64,000 nucleotides of DNA from Roseiarcus sp963749715 (GTDB lineage: Bacteria > Pseudomonadota > Alphaproteobacteria > Rhizobiales > Beijerinckiaceae). Position 1 is the first letter of the stretch, and each line of letters opens with the position of its first letter. A program made the translations under genes and the position numbers. This document shows, piece after piece, positions 47,981-56,919 of the stretch. Under the pieces are notes generated by a model. It saw only the letters and a program-made list of their open reading frames with translations, did not search any database and was not told the origin of the DNA. The stretch is from assembly GCA_963749715.1 (NCBI GenBank), contig CAVVNR010000004.1:364610-428609 (forward strand), given 5' to 3'.

Positions 47981-49093
47981 ATGCGCACGATCGGGGTCGG
48001 ACTGATTGGGACCGGATACATGGGCAAGTGCCACGCGCTGGCCTGGACAGGCGTTCGCGCGGTGTTCGGCGATGCGCCTCTCGTTCGACGCGTCATGCTG
48101 TGCGAGGTCGAGGAGGAGCTGGCCCGGCGGCGCGCGGACGAGTTCGGCTTCGAGGCCTCGACCGCAGACTGGAAGACGCTGATCGCGGATCCAGAAGTCG
48201 AGGTCGTCTCGATCACGACGCCCAACGCCCTGCATGCCCCGATGGCGATCGCGGCGCTCGAAGCGGGCAAGCATGTGTGGTGCGAAAAGCCGATGGCGCC
48301 CGCCCTCGCCGACGCCGAGCGGATGGCGGCGGCGGCGCGCGCCTCGGGCCGGGTCGCCATCCTCGGCTATAACTATATCCAAAGCCCCGCCGTCCGCTTC
48401 ATCGCCAAGTTGCTCAAAGAGGGCGCGATCGGCCGGCTTACTCATTTTCGCCTCGAAATGGACGAGGACTACATGGCCGACGCCGAGGCGCCGTTTTCCT
48501 GGCGCAGCGCGCGAAGCGCCGGCTATGGCGCGCTGGACGATTTCGCCGTCCACCCGTTGAGCTTGATCTCGACCCTGATCGGGCGCCCAAGCGAGGTGTT
48601 TGGCGAAATGAGCAAGCCCTACGCCGATCGCCCCGACGGCGCCGGGCGCCGGGCGGTCGAGACATTCGACATTGCGACCGCGCTGCTAAGGATGGAAAAC
48701 GGGGCCTCGGGGACAATCCAGGTCAATCGCTGCGCCTGGGGCCGCAAGGGCCGCCTGCAATTGCAGGCGTTCGGCGCCCGAGGCGCGATCGTGTTCGACC
48801 AAGAGCGTTTCAACGAGGTCGGAGTCTATCTCGCCGAAGGGCCGGAAGAGCTGCAAGGGTTCCGTCAGGTGCTAATCGGTCCGGCGCATCCGCCGTACGA
48901 CCGGTTCATCGTCGCGCCCGGCCACCAGCTTGGCTTCAACGACCTCAAGATCATCGAGGCCCACGAGCTTCTCAACCGCATCGCTGGGAAGCCGGCGCTA
49001 ACCATCGACTTCGAAGCCGGGCTCGCAATCGAGCGGACGATCCATGCGGTCGCGCGCTCGAGCCGCGAGGGGCGGTGGATCGCGATGGATTGA
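47981..49093 (+). CDS. Gfo/Idh/MocA-family oxidoreductase
   Basis: A 370-residue NAD(P)-dependent sugar or inositol dehydrogenase. The Rossmann motif is GVGLIGTGYMGKCHALAW (residues ~5-22); the catalytic-lysine motif EKP is in GKHVWCEKPMAPALADAE (~93-110). The C-terminal domain includes EDYMADAEAPFSWR and GALDDFAVHPLSLI with the candidate catalytic His. The start has a GGGGAGG site. A divergent RpiR regulator suggests control by a sugar phosphate or inositol intermediate, but no transporter or other pathway gene is present. Confidence 0.9.
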   Translation: MRTIGVGLIGTGYMGKCHALAWTGVRAVFGDAPLVRRVMLCEVEEELARRRADEFGFEASTADWKTLIADPEVEVVSITTPNALHAPMAIAALEAGKHVWCEKPMAPALADAERMAAAARASGRVAILGYNYIQSPAVRFIAKLLKEGAIGRLTHFRLEMDEDYMADAEAPFSWRSARSAGYGALDDFAVHPLSLISTLIGRPSEVFGEMSKPYADRPDGAGRRAVETFDIATALLRMENGASGTIQVNRCAWGRKGRLQLQAFGARGAIVFDQERFNEVGVYLAEGPEELQGFRQVLIGPAHPPYDRFIVAPGHQLGFNDLKIIEAHELLNRIAGKPALTIDFEAGLAIERTIHAVARSSREGRWIAMD

Positions 49094-49170
49094 CGCGCCG
49101 CCTTGTCCTTGCAAGGCCGGGCCGATGACCCGGCCTTGGCTCGGTCAACGACCGCGCCCTACAGCCGCGC

Positions 49171-50515
49171 TCACCTGAACGCCGCCCCGAGCCGCTCCAT
49201 CGTCGGGCGGAAATCGGGGAAGCTGGTCGCGACCATGGCGACGTCGTCGATCGCCATCGGCTCGAGGCTGGCGAGCCCCATGATGAGGAAGCTCATCGCG
49301 ATCCGGTGATCCATCTGGGTCTCGACCAATCCTCCGCCGCGCGGCCGCCCGCCCTCGACGGTCAGATCGTCGCCTTCGATCATGCAATCGACGCCCGCGG
49401 CCTTGAGGCCCGCGGCGACAGCGGCGAGACGGTCGCTCTCTTTCACCCTGAGCTCGCTCAAGCCGCGCATGCGGGTCGAGCCGGAAGCGAAAGCGGCGGC
49501 GACGGCGAGGATCGGATATTCGTCGATCATCGAGGGCGCGCGCGCGGCGGGAACGTCGACCCCCCGCAGCGTGCCTTGGCGCACCCGCAAATCCGCGACC
49601 TCCTCGCCGCCCTCGAGACGCCTGTCGAGCGCCTCGATGTGAGCGCCCATCTCGGCCAAAGTCTTGAGAAGCCCGGTCCTTAACGGGTTCATCATCACGC
49701 CCTCGACGACAATGTCGGAACCCGGAACGATAAGCGCGGCGGCGATCGGGAACGCCGCCGACGACGGATCGGCGGGGACGACAACCTCATTGGGACGCAA
49801 TTCCGGTCGGCCGACGAGCGCGATCCGTCGTCCTTCCCCCTCGGGCGCGACCGAGACCTCGGCGCCGAAATGAGCGAGCATCTTCTCGGTATGGTCGCGG
49901 GAGGCTTGCGCTTCGATCACGGTGGTCACGCCCCTGGCGTTGAGGCCGGCGAGAAGGACGGCGGATTTGATCTGCGCCGAGGCGACGGGGGTGTGGTATT
50001 CGATCGGGGCTGGATCGCGCGCGCCCTTGAGCACGATCGGACAGCGCCCGCCGTCGGCTTCGGACAAAACTTCCGCGCCCATCAGCCTGAGCGGATCGAG
50101 AATGCGGCGCATCGGCCGCTTGCGCAGCGAGGCGTCGCCGTCGAAGGTCGCGGTGACGCCGTGGCCGCCGACGACCCCCATCATCAGCCGCGAGCCCGTG
50201 CCGGCATTGCCGAAATCGAGCATTTCGCGCGGCGGCAAAATCGCGCCGAGGCCCGGACCGCGAATCCGCCATTGGCCGGGCTGAAGACGCTCGATCGACC
50301 GCGCCGAGCGCTCGGCAGGCCTTTCCGGTCCTGAGCACGTCGTCGCCTTCGAGCAACCCCTCGATCTTCGTTTCGCCAGAGGTCAGGAGGCCAAACAGAA
50401 AGGCGCGATGAGAGATCGATTTGTCGCCCGGCGGGCGGACACGGCCCTTGAGAGGTCTCGCGCGCACTGCGCTGAGGGGCGACGCCGCGGCCGGATGCGA
50501 GGGTTGAGCGGACAC
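49171..50515 (-). CDS. aroA: 3-phosphoshikimate 1-carboxyvinyltransferase, with a frameshift
   Basis: EPSP synthase of the shikimate pathway. The GTG at 50515 is preceded by an AAGGA site and gives SAQPSHPAAASPLSA, then the PEP-binding motif RVRPPGDKSISHRAFLFGLL and EGDDVLRTGKACRALGA. The remainder is in another frame: LDFGNAGTGSRLMMGVVGGH, ATFDGDASLRKRPMRRI, VESDR-like RVKESDRLAAVAAGL and DHRIAMSFLIMGL. Frames join near 50305 by a single-base change. The gene is needed for aromatic amino acids, so an assembly indel is likely. The cmk and rpsA genes that often follow aroA in related genomes are absent here. Confidence 0.93.
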
Positions 50516-50615
50516 GGAGCTGTTTCCTTCCCGCCAGGGCGACATGGCCGCGCGACGCGGCGGCCCGCGCTCGTAGCACTGACATTTGACCCTGTCGACC
50601 GGCGACAAAAGCGCA

Positions 50616-50644
50616 TTGACACGACCGGGAGCGGCGACTAACGG
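50616..50644 (+). promoter_or_regulatory. Predicted promoter of the TIGR02300 gene
   Basis: TTGACA at 50616-50621, a 17-nt spacer and TAACGG at 50639-50644 lie 44 nt before the GTG start. The -35 is perfect; the -10 is weak. Confidence 0.4.
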
Positions 50645-50687
50645 GGCGGTCCTGAAGACCGCCCTCAACCCCCGGGAATTGATCGCA

Positions 50688-51062
50688 GTGGCCAAACCCG
50701 AACTCGGAACCAAGCGCCAGTGCCAGAACTGCGGCGCCAAATTCTTCGATCTCAGCAAGGATCCCATCATCTGCCCGAAATGCGGGACGATCTTTCAGGG
50801 CGCCGGGGCGCGCGCGCGGCCGGCGGCGAAGCCAGACGAAGAGGACACCGAGCTTGCCGCGCCCGCCGGAGTCGACATCGTGTCGCTCGACGAGGTCGAG
50901 GCCGGCGAGGAGAAGGCCGCCGAACCGGTGGCTGACGACATCGACGTCGAGGAGGCGGACGACGATGCGCCGGACGATCCGTTCCTTGAGCAGGAAGAGG
51001 AAGACGACGACGACGTCACCAACCTCATTGACGGGGACATCGCCCCGGACGAGGAAACCTGA
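50688..51062 (+). CDS. TIGR02300 family (FYDLN acid) protein
   Basis: A 124-residue alphaproteobacterial protein from GTG 50688. It begins AKPELGTKRQCQNCGAKFFD and continues KDPIICPKCGTIF, a zinc-ribbon-like CxxC pair set, with FFDLSKDP where the family usually has FYDLNRDP. The second half is strongly acidic (EEADDDAPDDPFLEQEEED and following). Function unknown; the family is conserved beside aroA and a tRNA-Ala in Hyphomicrobiales, and the same neighbours are seen here. Confidence 0.9.
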   Translation: MAKPELGTKRQCQNCGAKFFDLSKDPIICPKCGTIFQGAGARARPAAKPDEEDTELAAPAGVDIVSLDEVEAGEEKAAEPVADDIDVEEADDDAPDDPFLEQEEEDDDDVTNLIDGDIAPDEET

Positions 51063-51107
51063 ACCGCCCAAGGCCGGCCGCGAGCCGCTTTTTTCGGCCT
51101 ACGGCCC

Positions 51108-51136
51108 TTGTGGACGGCGCGGGTTTGCGGCTATAC
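51108..51136 (+). promoter_or_regulatory. Predicted tRNA-Ala promoter
   Basis: TTGTGG at 51108-51113, a 17-nt spacer and CTATAC at 51131-51136 resemble the alphaproteobacterial housekeeping consensus, 65 nt upstream of the tRNA. Confidence 0.45.
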
Positions 51137-51200
51137 CGCCGGGCTCGGAAACGAGGCGCGCTTCGTCCCAATCGAAGCCGCTGACATGAGATCTTAAAGC

Positions 51201-51279
<79 letters not shown>

Positions 51280-51822
51280 GTAACGGATTGATATAATTTA
51301 GAACTTTTAAGTGGAAGATAACACCCATGGCGACACTCTAATCGTCCTTGGTTCCACCTAGGTTCCAAAATCCGATATCGTGAGCCTTAGCGTCACCCGT
51401 CCCAACTGGAACCCCTTCCCCGGCAGGGTGATGAGACAAAAGTAGAACCACCCCATCATGAAGCGCGACGCATTTAAGCCATTGCTGACCTCCTACAATC
51501 CGCGATCTCCGGCGACGGCTCGGCTAAACTGCTCGATGACGGCTCCATCGAGATCGAATTCGCCTATCACAACGGCGACGAAGCCGTCCTCAAAGCCAAA
51601 CGAGAGACTTCTTCAACAGCCTGCTAGTGGATAGAATCAAACGCTTCGAACCCTCCGAGAGCCACAGAACTCCTTGAAATTGCAGATGGTACTCCGGACT
51701 CTTCCGTTTGATTTTGACCACTAGTGTTGGCAGAATCATCGAAGCGACTGCAGCGGCGGCTGGTGCGCCCGCAATGTAGACCGACATCACTGAGGAAATG
51801 CAAAAGGCTGGAGTTGATGCAC
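51280..51822. other. Island left edge: remnant sequence, no intact gene
   Basis: This stretch is more AT-rich than the flanking core genome. From ATG 51458 a short frame gives MKRDAFK and, after a one-base shift, continues AIADLLQSAISGDGS and LDDGSIEIEFAYHNGDEAV to a stop at 51625. This looks like a small coding remnant of ~55 residues without known family. Nothing else is supported. Confidence 0.4.
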
Positions 51823-52425
51823 TCAACCAGTTTCACCCGCAGGATTGGGCCGACGGATGTGTGACTGCTCACGAAATAGTTCCCGCGATCTGCAATGTGA
51901 TACGTTCGCAGAATTGAATAGGTGGACGAGCGCCCATTTCAATGAAACAATCAACCCGGTTAGTACCCGAATTCGCTCGGCAGGAAATAATTCCGAGACA
52001 ATAGTTGAGGGAGTATCTTTAATACGGAGAGAAAGTGCCATGGGTACAAGATCGGGAAATTCTCGTCCCCACGTTCCATGAACAATCAAGTTGCGGCTTT
52101 CTCTTACTATATTGATAGTATCTACTATTTCCATTAAGTAAGTGTGCAGCATATAGTCCGATGATGAATGCCCAAAAGAAGTTTCACTGAGTAATCTGAT
52201 CATGGCGAGTTTGTTATTTGCATCCATCCGTGATGTGATGATTTGCCCGTACTGTAACGGTACATCAAGAAAGTTCCAGATTAAATCATCTAACGTAGCT
52301 TCGAGTTTGGCCCATTCGACGACAAGTCTTCCTATAATGCGCTCGTGCTCCATTGGAATTGTAGCTAGGCCTACTGATGACGCCTTAGGCGGAGCAATAG
52401 GCAGCTTTTCGGGGCGCTTGACCAT
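51823..52425 (-). CDS. Hypothetical protein with a HEPN-like RNLIVH motif
   Basis: A 200-residue protein of lower GC content than its neighbours. It is mostly helical: ERIIGRLVVEWAKLEATLDD, IWNFLDVPLQYGQIITS, KLAMIRLLSETSFGH, then IVDTINIVRESRNLIVHGTW. The RNLIVH segment (residues ~111-116) fits the R-x4-H motif of HEPN ribonucleases, and the preceding helices resemble the HEPN four-helix layout. HEPN proteins are frequent toxins or abortive-infection effectors on islands, which fits this location between tRNA-Ala and an integrase. The family call rests on this motif alone. Its ATG is 11 bp from a divergent micro-ORF. Confidence 0.6.
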   Translation of the reverse strand: MVKRPEKLPIAPPKASSVGLATIPMEHERIIGRLVVEWAKLEATLDDLIWNFLDVPLQYGQIITSRMDANNKLAMIRLLSETSFGHSSSDYMLHTYLMEIVDTINIVRESRNLIVHGTWGREFPDLVPMALSLRIKDTPSTIVSELFPAERIRVLTGLIVSLKWALVHLFNSANVSHCRSRELFREQSHIRRPNPAGETG

Positions 52426-52436
52426 ATAGTGGCCGG

Positions 52437-52535
52437 ATGACCGAGGAAGAACGCTACAGCGACGAAGAGGCCAAACAACGATTTGAGACCGCTCTCGGCA
52501 ACGGGAAACGTGACCGTACTAAGCCCAAGAGTTGA
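52437..52535 (+). CDS. Micro-ORF of the MTEEERYSDEEA type
   Basis: A 32-residue frame, MTEEERYSDEEAKQRFETAL and a basic tail ending in KPKS. Short proteins opening with Y-S-D-E-E-A/I and a charged helix are common small annotations in rhizobia, often beside toxin-like or mobile genes. It diverges from the HEPN-like gene. No ribosome site is obvious (GGCCGG precedes the ATG), so expression is uncertain. Confidence 0.45.
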   Translation: MTEEERYSDEEAKQRFETALGNGKRDRTKPKS

Positions 52536-53098
52536 GTCAAAAAGATCGCTCAAGCAAAGCCAAAATAGCGCGGAGCTTGGCGACTCCGTGCCTGAACCGG
52601 TTGCGGGGAATTAGCTCATCGATAGGTGAGGAGCTTCCCGCCGCGCCTCAGCAACGCCCGCGCTCTTTGTCGTCCACACGCAAACGATGCGGTTTGAATA
52701 TCAGCATCCTATGAGACTCTGGGCGCCGTGAAAGGGCCTGGTCCAATAAGGAACATATTTAGCGTTTCGCTTTCCCTGATTTGCCTCAGCTTGGCTATCC
52801 GTTTTGCCTTCACAGATCCCGAAATAATATTTGACGCGGCTTGGTATTCCTCGGGTGGCAGCCTGAAGTGCTGCCCAAGTCAAGGCGCACCGCGCGAAGG
52901 TCTCCATGCTGCTCAAAACCTGGACAAAGAAAGGAAGTTTATCGTCGAGTGACAAGACCGTGGCCTTGTGCTGGGCAACACTCGCCGGGGCAAAACGGCG
53001 TGAATTGGAGCACTCTGTCTTTGCCGCCGCGAATTGTGATGATATTGCTACTTCAGCGCGTGAAACTACGACGACATTTCAAAAGCTGAGAGACCGTC
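52536..53098. other. Island sequence without a supported gene
   Basis: Several overlapping frames of 60-130 codons exist on both strands (52701-52955 minus, 52728-52952 plus, 52906 onward plus), none with a recognised family or clear ribosome site. The plus frame from 52906 (MLLKTWTKKGSLSSSDKTVA) runs into the patatin stub and could be a degraded upstream partner of it. Confidence 0.35.
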
Positions 53099-53227
53099 AT
53101 GACCGATCCGGAATTGCCGGCCCCCAGCGAAGACGTGCGGCCCAAGAAAGATGGCGTCTGCCGCATACTGAGTTTGGATGGAGGCGGTGCAAAGGGCTTT
53201 TATGTGCCAGCTATATGCACTGGCTAG
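53099..53227 (+). pseudogene. Patatin-like phospholipase, N-terminal stub cut by IS1182
   Basis: The frame starts MTDPELPAPSEDVRPKKDG and reaches CRILSLDGGGAKGFY, the patatin oxyanion-hole motif DGGG(x)KG at residues ~26-32. It ends in a stop formed at the CTAG where the IS1182 element begins. The GxSxG serine and the rest of the hydrolase are absent on the far side of the IS, where csaA is found instead. Short patatins with this opening include CapV-type effectors of CBASS defence, so a defence role is possible but cannot be tested on a stub. Confidence 0.65.
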
Positions 53228-54747
53228 GAGCCTGTCTGGATAATAGCGGATTTTGCTGGCGGGGGTTGAGCGAATTGGATTTTGCTTGGGGATGAGCAAG
53301 ACATTCCGCCCCTGGCAGATTGCCGAACCGCTGCTGTTTCCGCCGTGCGTGCAGGACTTTGTCGGCGCGGACCACTTGGCGCGCTTTGTCGTTGGGCTGA
53401 TCCTCGATCATCTTGACCTTCGGGAGATCGAGAGAGCCTACGGGAGCGAGCGCGGACAGCCGCCGTTTGATCCGGCGATGATGACGGCGCTGTTGCTTTA
53501 CGCCTATTGCAACGGCGTCTACTCGTCGCGGCGGATCGCCAAGGCGGCGCGCGAGCGGGTCGACTTCATGAGCGTGGTCGGCCTTGACCCGCCGGATTTT
53601 CGCACCGTCTCCGACTTTCGCAAGCGTCACCTGAAGGCGCTCGCCGGCCTGTTCACCCAGGTTTTGAAGCTGTGCGAACAGTCGGGGCTGGCGAGGCTCG
53701 GCCATGTCGCTCTTGACGGCACGAAGATCAAGGCGAACGCCTCGAAGCACAAGGCGATGAGCTACGAGCGCATGGCCAAGCGCGCGGCGGAGCTCGAGGC
53801 CGAGGTGGCGCGGTGGATGAGCGCCGCCGAAGCTTTGGACGGGCGAGAAGACGAGGCGTTCGGCCGCGACAAGAGCGGCGAGGAGATGCCCGATTGGGTG
53901 GCCGACAAGAAGAAGCGCGCCGAGAAGATCCGGGCGGCGCAGGCCGAATTGGAGGCCGAGGCGAAGGCGGCCGCCGCGGCCGAAGCGAAAGCGCGGGCCG
54001 AGGCTGAGGAGAAACGAAAAGCCGAAGGGCGCAAGAGACCGGGAAAGCCCGCCGCCCCACCCTCCGAGGAACCCGATCCGAAAGCGCAAAAGAACTTCAC
54101 CGACCCCGAAAGCCGCATCATGAAGACCAAGGACGGGTTCATTCAGGGCTACAACGCGCAAGCGGCGGTCGACGCGACGGCGCAGGTGATCGTCGCCCAC
54201 GGCCTCGACGCCCGACAGAGCGACCAGCATCAGCTCACGCCGATCGCCGACGCGATCGAAGCCAATCTCGGCCGCAAGCCCGCGCAGCTGTCGGCGGACG
54301 CCGGCTATTGCTCCGAGGCCAACCTTGCGGCGATGGAGCAGCGCGAGATCGACGCCTATATCGCGCCGGGGCGGGCCAAGCACGCAGGGGAAGGAGAAGG
54401 CGGCGGCGCGCGGGTCGCCGCCATGCGCGAGAAGATCAAGGCCGGCGGCCACCTCAGTGCCTATCGGCTGCGCAAGCAACTGCCCGAGCCGGTGTTCGGG
54501 CAGATCAAGCAAGCACGCGGCTTCCGCCAGTTCCTATTGCGCGGGGTCGAGAAGGTCGCCGCCGAATGGGCCGTTGTCTGCATCGCCCACAATGTTTTGA
54601 AGCTGGCCCAAGGGTGGACTCCGTTCATCGCAGACGCCGCAGCCGCATAACCTCGCGAAATTGCCAAAGACGCGCCGCGCCACTCCCGCGCCTCGGTCCC
54701 GCGCTTCAAATCCCCGTCGCGAAGGGATAAAGCAGACAGGCTCCTAG
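53224..54747 (+). mobile_element. IS1182-family insertion sequence, complete copy
   Basis: About 1.52 kb between inverted ends CTAGGAGCCTGTCTG at 53224 and its complement ending at 54747. The CTAG at each end may be a 4-bp target duplication, leaving GAGCCTGTCTG termini. The left flank is the patatin stub and the right flank is the csaA C terminus. A second, near-identical copy in the same orientation begins at 63377. Confidence 0.88.
53292..54650 (+). CDS. IS1182-family transposase
   Basis: A complete 452-residue DDE transposase. The N-terminal DUF772 domain reads FDPAMMTALLLYAYCNGVYS and RTVSDFRKRHLKAL; the first catalytic Asp is in HVALDGTKIKANASKHKAMS. A long Ala/Glu/Lys-rich coiled segment follows (residues ~165-255). 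The core resumes at DPESRIMKTKDGFIQGYNAQ, with SADAGYCSEANL (second Asp) and HLSAYRLRKQLPEPVFGQIK containing the Glu. The start ATG 53292 has a TGGGGAT stretch upstream. Frame intact, so probably active. Confidence 0.93.
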   Translation: MSKTFRPWQIAEPLLFPPCVQDFVGADHLARFVVGLILDHLDLREIERAYGSERGQPPFDPAMMTALLLYAYCNGVYSSRRIAKAARERVDFMSVVGLDPPDFRTVSDFRKRHLKALAGLFTQVLKLCEQSGLARLGHVALDGTKIKANASKHKAMSYERMAKRAAELEAEVARWMSAAEALDGREDEAFGRDKSGEEMPDWVADKKKRAEKIRAAQAELEAEAKAAAAAEAKARAEAEEKRKAEGRKRPGKPAAPPSEEPDPKAQKNFTDPESRIMKTKDGFIQGYNAQAAVDATAQVIVAHGLDARQSDQHQLTPIADAIEANLGRKPAQLSADAGYCSEANLAAMEQREIDAYIAPGRAKHAGEGEGGGARVAAMREKIKAGGHLSAYRLRKQLPEPVFGQIKQARGFRQFLLRGVEKVAAEWAVVCIAHNVLKLAQGWTPFIADAAAA

Positions 54748-55050
54748 CGGCGAGAGCAGGATGACGTCGGCGCGCGCGTTATTGGCCCCGAGGATCAGCA
54801 CTTCGGACTGAAAGCCGGCGATGTTGCGCGGCGGCATGTTGACCACGCAGGCGACCAGCCGCCCCATCAGCTCGGCCTCGGAATAGCCGGTGATCTGGGC
54901 GCTCGACCATTTCCTGCCAAGCGGGCCGAAGTCGACCTCGACCTTATATGACGGGTTTCGCGCCCGCTCGAACGGCCGGACCGCTACGATGCGGCCGATC
55001 CGGATGTCGACCTTGGCGAAGTCGTCGTAGACGATCGGCGGCTTTTCCAT
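54706..55050 (-). CDS. csaA: CsaA-like tRNA-binding protein, last residues replaced by IS1182
   Basis: An EMAP-II/tRNA-binding-domain protein of the CsaA type, proposed to assist export chaperoning. From ATG 55050 it reads MEKPPIVYDDFAKVDIRIGR, FERARNPSYKVEVDFGPLG, WSSAQITGYSEAELMGRLVA and NMPPRNIAGFQSEVLILGA. After VILLSPLG the frame enters the insertion sequence end (ACLLYPFATGI) and stops at 54706. The family normally ends about ten residues later with a VPNG-type tail, so the loss is small and the fold may survive. Confidence 0.87.
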   Translation of the reverse strand: MEKPPIVYDDFAKVDIRIGRIVAVRPFERARNPSYKVEVDFGPLGRKWSSAQITGYSEAELMGRLVACVVNMPPRNIAGFQSEVLILGANNARADVILLSPLGACLLYPFATGI

Positions 55051-55125
55051 TGTCCTTGCCCGTTGGCGGCGAAGCCGAATGCGTCGCATCGGCGAGGGAT
55101 GAGGCGAAAGGGACGCCCCGAGAAC

Positions 55126-55866
55126 TCAGCCTCCGACCGCTTCCTGATGCGCCTTGACCATGTCGGCCAGGCTGTCGAAGCAAAAGTCATAGTGAGGCGC
55201 CTGCGCCGGGGTCATGGTCGCGCCGAAGCCCTCCTGGCCGCGGCGGCGATAGATCCAGCACGAAGCGAGGCCATGCGCGTTGGCCGATGCGTGGTCATGG
55301 AACAGGCTCTCGGCGGTATGCAGGATCTGGCGCTTCTTGATTCCGAGCGTCTCGAGTTTGCTCAGCATGTAATCGAAATTGCGGCTTGATGGCTTATAGG
55401 AGCCGCAGTCCTCCGCCGTGTAAATCGCATCGAACGTAACCTTGAGCTTGTCGTTGCTCGCCGCGAAGCTCTCGTTGTCGACGTTCGACAGGATCGCGAG
55501 CCTGTAGTGGCGCTTCAAGTACTCAAGGGCGGCGACGGTGTCGGCGAAGGGGGGCCAGTTCCCGATCGATCGGCCATAGGCGACGCACTCGCTCCAGTTC
55601 GCCGCAACACCCCATTCTTCCGCCAGCCGCCGATAGACCGTCGCCAGCAGCTCGCGGTAGGGCTTCGCCGGCGTCTGGATCTGCTGCGACGATTCATGCC
55701 GCGCGTGCGACTCGAGGATGTCGCTGCGCGTGAGCCGCCGCGCCACTCGGCTCGTCAGGGGCTTCAGGGCCTCGATCATCCCCGATTCCCAGTCTATGAG
55801 GGTGCCGTAGCAATCGAAGGTCAGGGCTTCGAAGTCGGCGAGCTTCGGCGGCGATTTTGCGCTCAA
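55126..55866 (-). CDS. Haloacid dehalogenase type II (HAD superfamily)
   Basis: A 246-residue HAD hydrolase. The nucleophile Asp is in EALTFDCYGTLIDWE (residues ~13-27), motif II Ser/Asn in LAILSNVDNESF, and motif III in DCGSYKPSSRNFDYML followed by LHTAESLFHDHASANAHGLA. The pattern (DCYGTLIDWE, AEDxGSYKP) matches haloacid dehalogenase type II annotations, but close homologues also act on phosphoesters. It lies 75 nt upstream of csaA on the same strand. Confidence 0.88.
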   Translation of the reverse strand: MSAKSPPKLADFEALTFDCYGTLIDWESGMIEALKPLTSRVARRLTRSDILESHARHESSQQIQTPAKPYRELLATVYRRLAEEWGVAANWSECVAYGRSIGNWPPFADTVAALEYLKRHYRLAILSNVDNESFAASNDKLKVTFDAIYTAEDCGSYKPSSRNFDYMLSKLETLGIKKRQILHTAESLFHDHASANAHGLASCWIYRRRGQEGFGATMTPAQAPHYDFCFDSLADMVKAHQEAVGG

Positions 55867-56021
55867 GGTGACAACCTGAATGTTTCAACGCGCTGGCGGC
55901 GGCGCCAGACCAAATCGGCCCGACGGCTCCTGCAATACCGGACCCGGCTCCGAAAAAGGCGAAACTTTGGTCAGCGGCCCTGAAGTAGAGGGGTTTTTCC
56001 TTGGCGTCTACGGCGCCCGGT

Positions 56022-56049
56022 CGCTTCGTTGAGGTTATCCAACGAAGCG
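56022..56049. other. Perfect 10-bp hairpin between livF and the HAD gene
   Basis: CGCTTCGTTG and CAACGAAGCG flank an 8-nt loop. It lies in the 354-bp gap (55867-56220) downstream of livF, where no gene is supported. No T tract follows on either strand, so it is a processing or Rho-independent-like element of uncertain role. Confidence 0.45.
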
Positions 56050-56220
56050 AGTTGCGCCATGGGGTCAAGGAACGGTCAAAGTCGCCGCGGTCCTCGCGGA
56101 CGATCAAGGCCGCAGGTCTCATCGAAGGTGTATCCGGCGCAGCCCGACGGCTGCTCGCTGCCGCGCCTTCGGCGACTGTTCGTCGTGGCGCGGGTCTAGG
56201 CGGACAAGCGCGTGTCCTGA

Positions 56221-56919
56221 CTAGACACCCAGATAGCGCTGCAAGAGATCGGGCTGCGCCTTGATCTCTGCGGCAGGTCCTTCATGCGCGATATGGCCGT
56301 TCCTGATGATGTAGACGCGCTCAGCCAGCGCCAGAGTGGCCGCCAAATTCTGCTCGACGAGCACGATCGTGTGGCCGGCCCGCGTCAGGACGCGGCAGGC
56401 GTCCATCAGATCGTGGACGATGACCGGAGCAAGCCCCTCGAACGGCTCATCGAGCAGGATGATCTTTGGATCGCGCGCGAGCGCGCGCGCAATCGCCAGC
56501 ATTTGCTGCTCGCCGCCGGAAAGATCGGTGCCGCGGCTTGTGCGCCGCTCCTTGAGCCGCGGGAACATTCCATAGACTCGATCGAGCGGCCATTTTTTGT
56601 CGGCGGTCAGCCCGGCGAGAACGATGTTCTCCTCGACGCTCAGGCTACCGAAGATGCGCCGATCCTCGTGCACCAGTTGCATGCCGAGCCGCGCGATGCT
56701 GTGGGCTTTCTGCCCGGCGAGCTCGACGCCCCCGAGCTTGATGCTGCCAGTGCGCGGCGTGACGACGCCCATCAGACTTTTGAGCGTTGTGCTCTTGCCG
56801 GCGCCGTTTCTGCCGAGAAGCGCCACCGTCTCGTGCATCTCGACGCGCATCGAGACGTCGAAGAGAATGTGGCTCTCGCCATAGTAGCTGTTAAGTCCTT
56901 TCACCTCGAGCAGGCTCAC
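56221..56919 (-). CDS. livF: Branched-chain amino acid ABC transporter ATPase LivF
   Basis: A 232-residue ABC ATPase. Walker A is LLGRNGAGKSTTLKSLMG (residues ~34-51), the signature LSGGEQQMLAIARALARDPK and Walker B IILLDEPFEGLAP. LivF-type features include the MQLVHEDRRIFGSLSVEENI Q-loop region. It pairs with the LivG half of the upstream fusion, which it overlaps by 4 nt. It is the last gene of the SBP-livH-livMG-livF operon. Confidence 0.93.
   Translation of the reverse strand: MSLLEVKGLNSYYGESHILFDVSMRVEMHETVALLGRNGAGKSTTLKSLMGVVTPRTGSIKLGGVELAGQKAHSIARLGMQLVHEDRRIFGSLSVEENIVLAGLTADKKWPLDRVYGMFPRLKERRTSRGTDLSGGEQQMLAIARALARDPKIILLDEPFEGLAPVIVHDLMDACRVLTRAGHTIVLVEQNLAATLALAERVYIIRNGHIAHEGPAAEIKAQPDLLQRYLGV

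Noticed and set aside
51071..51100. Terminator after the TIGR02300 gene
   Set aside because: A run of six T is present but the preceding stem is only about 4 bp, too weak to call.
52701..52955. Opposing frames of 74-84 codons on both strands
   Set aside because: Neither has a credible ribosome site or family resemblance; they mirror each other.
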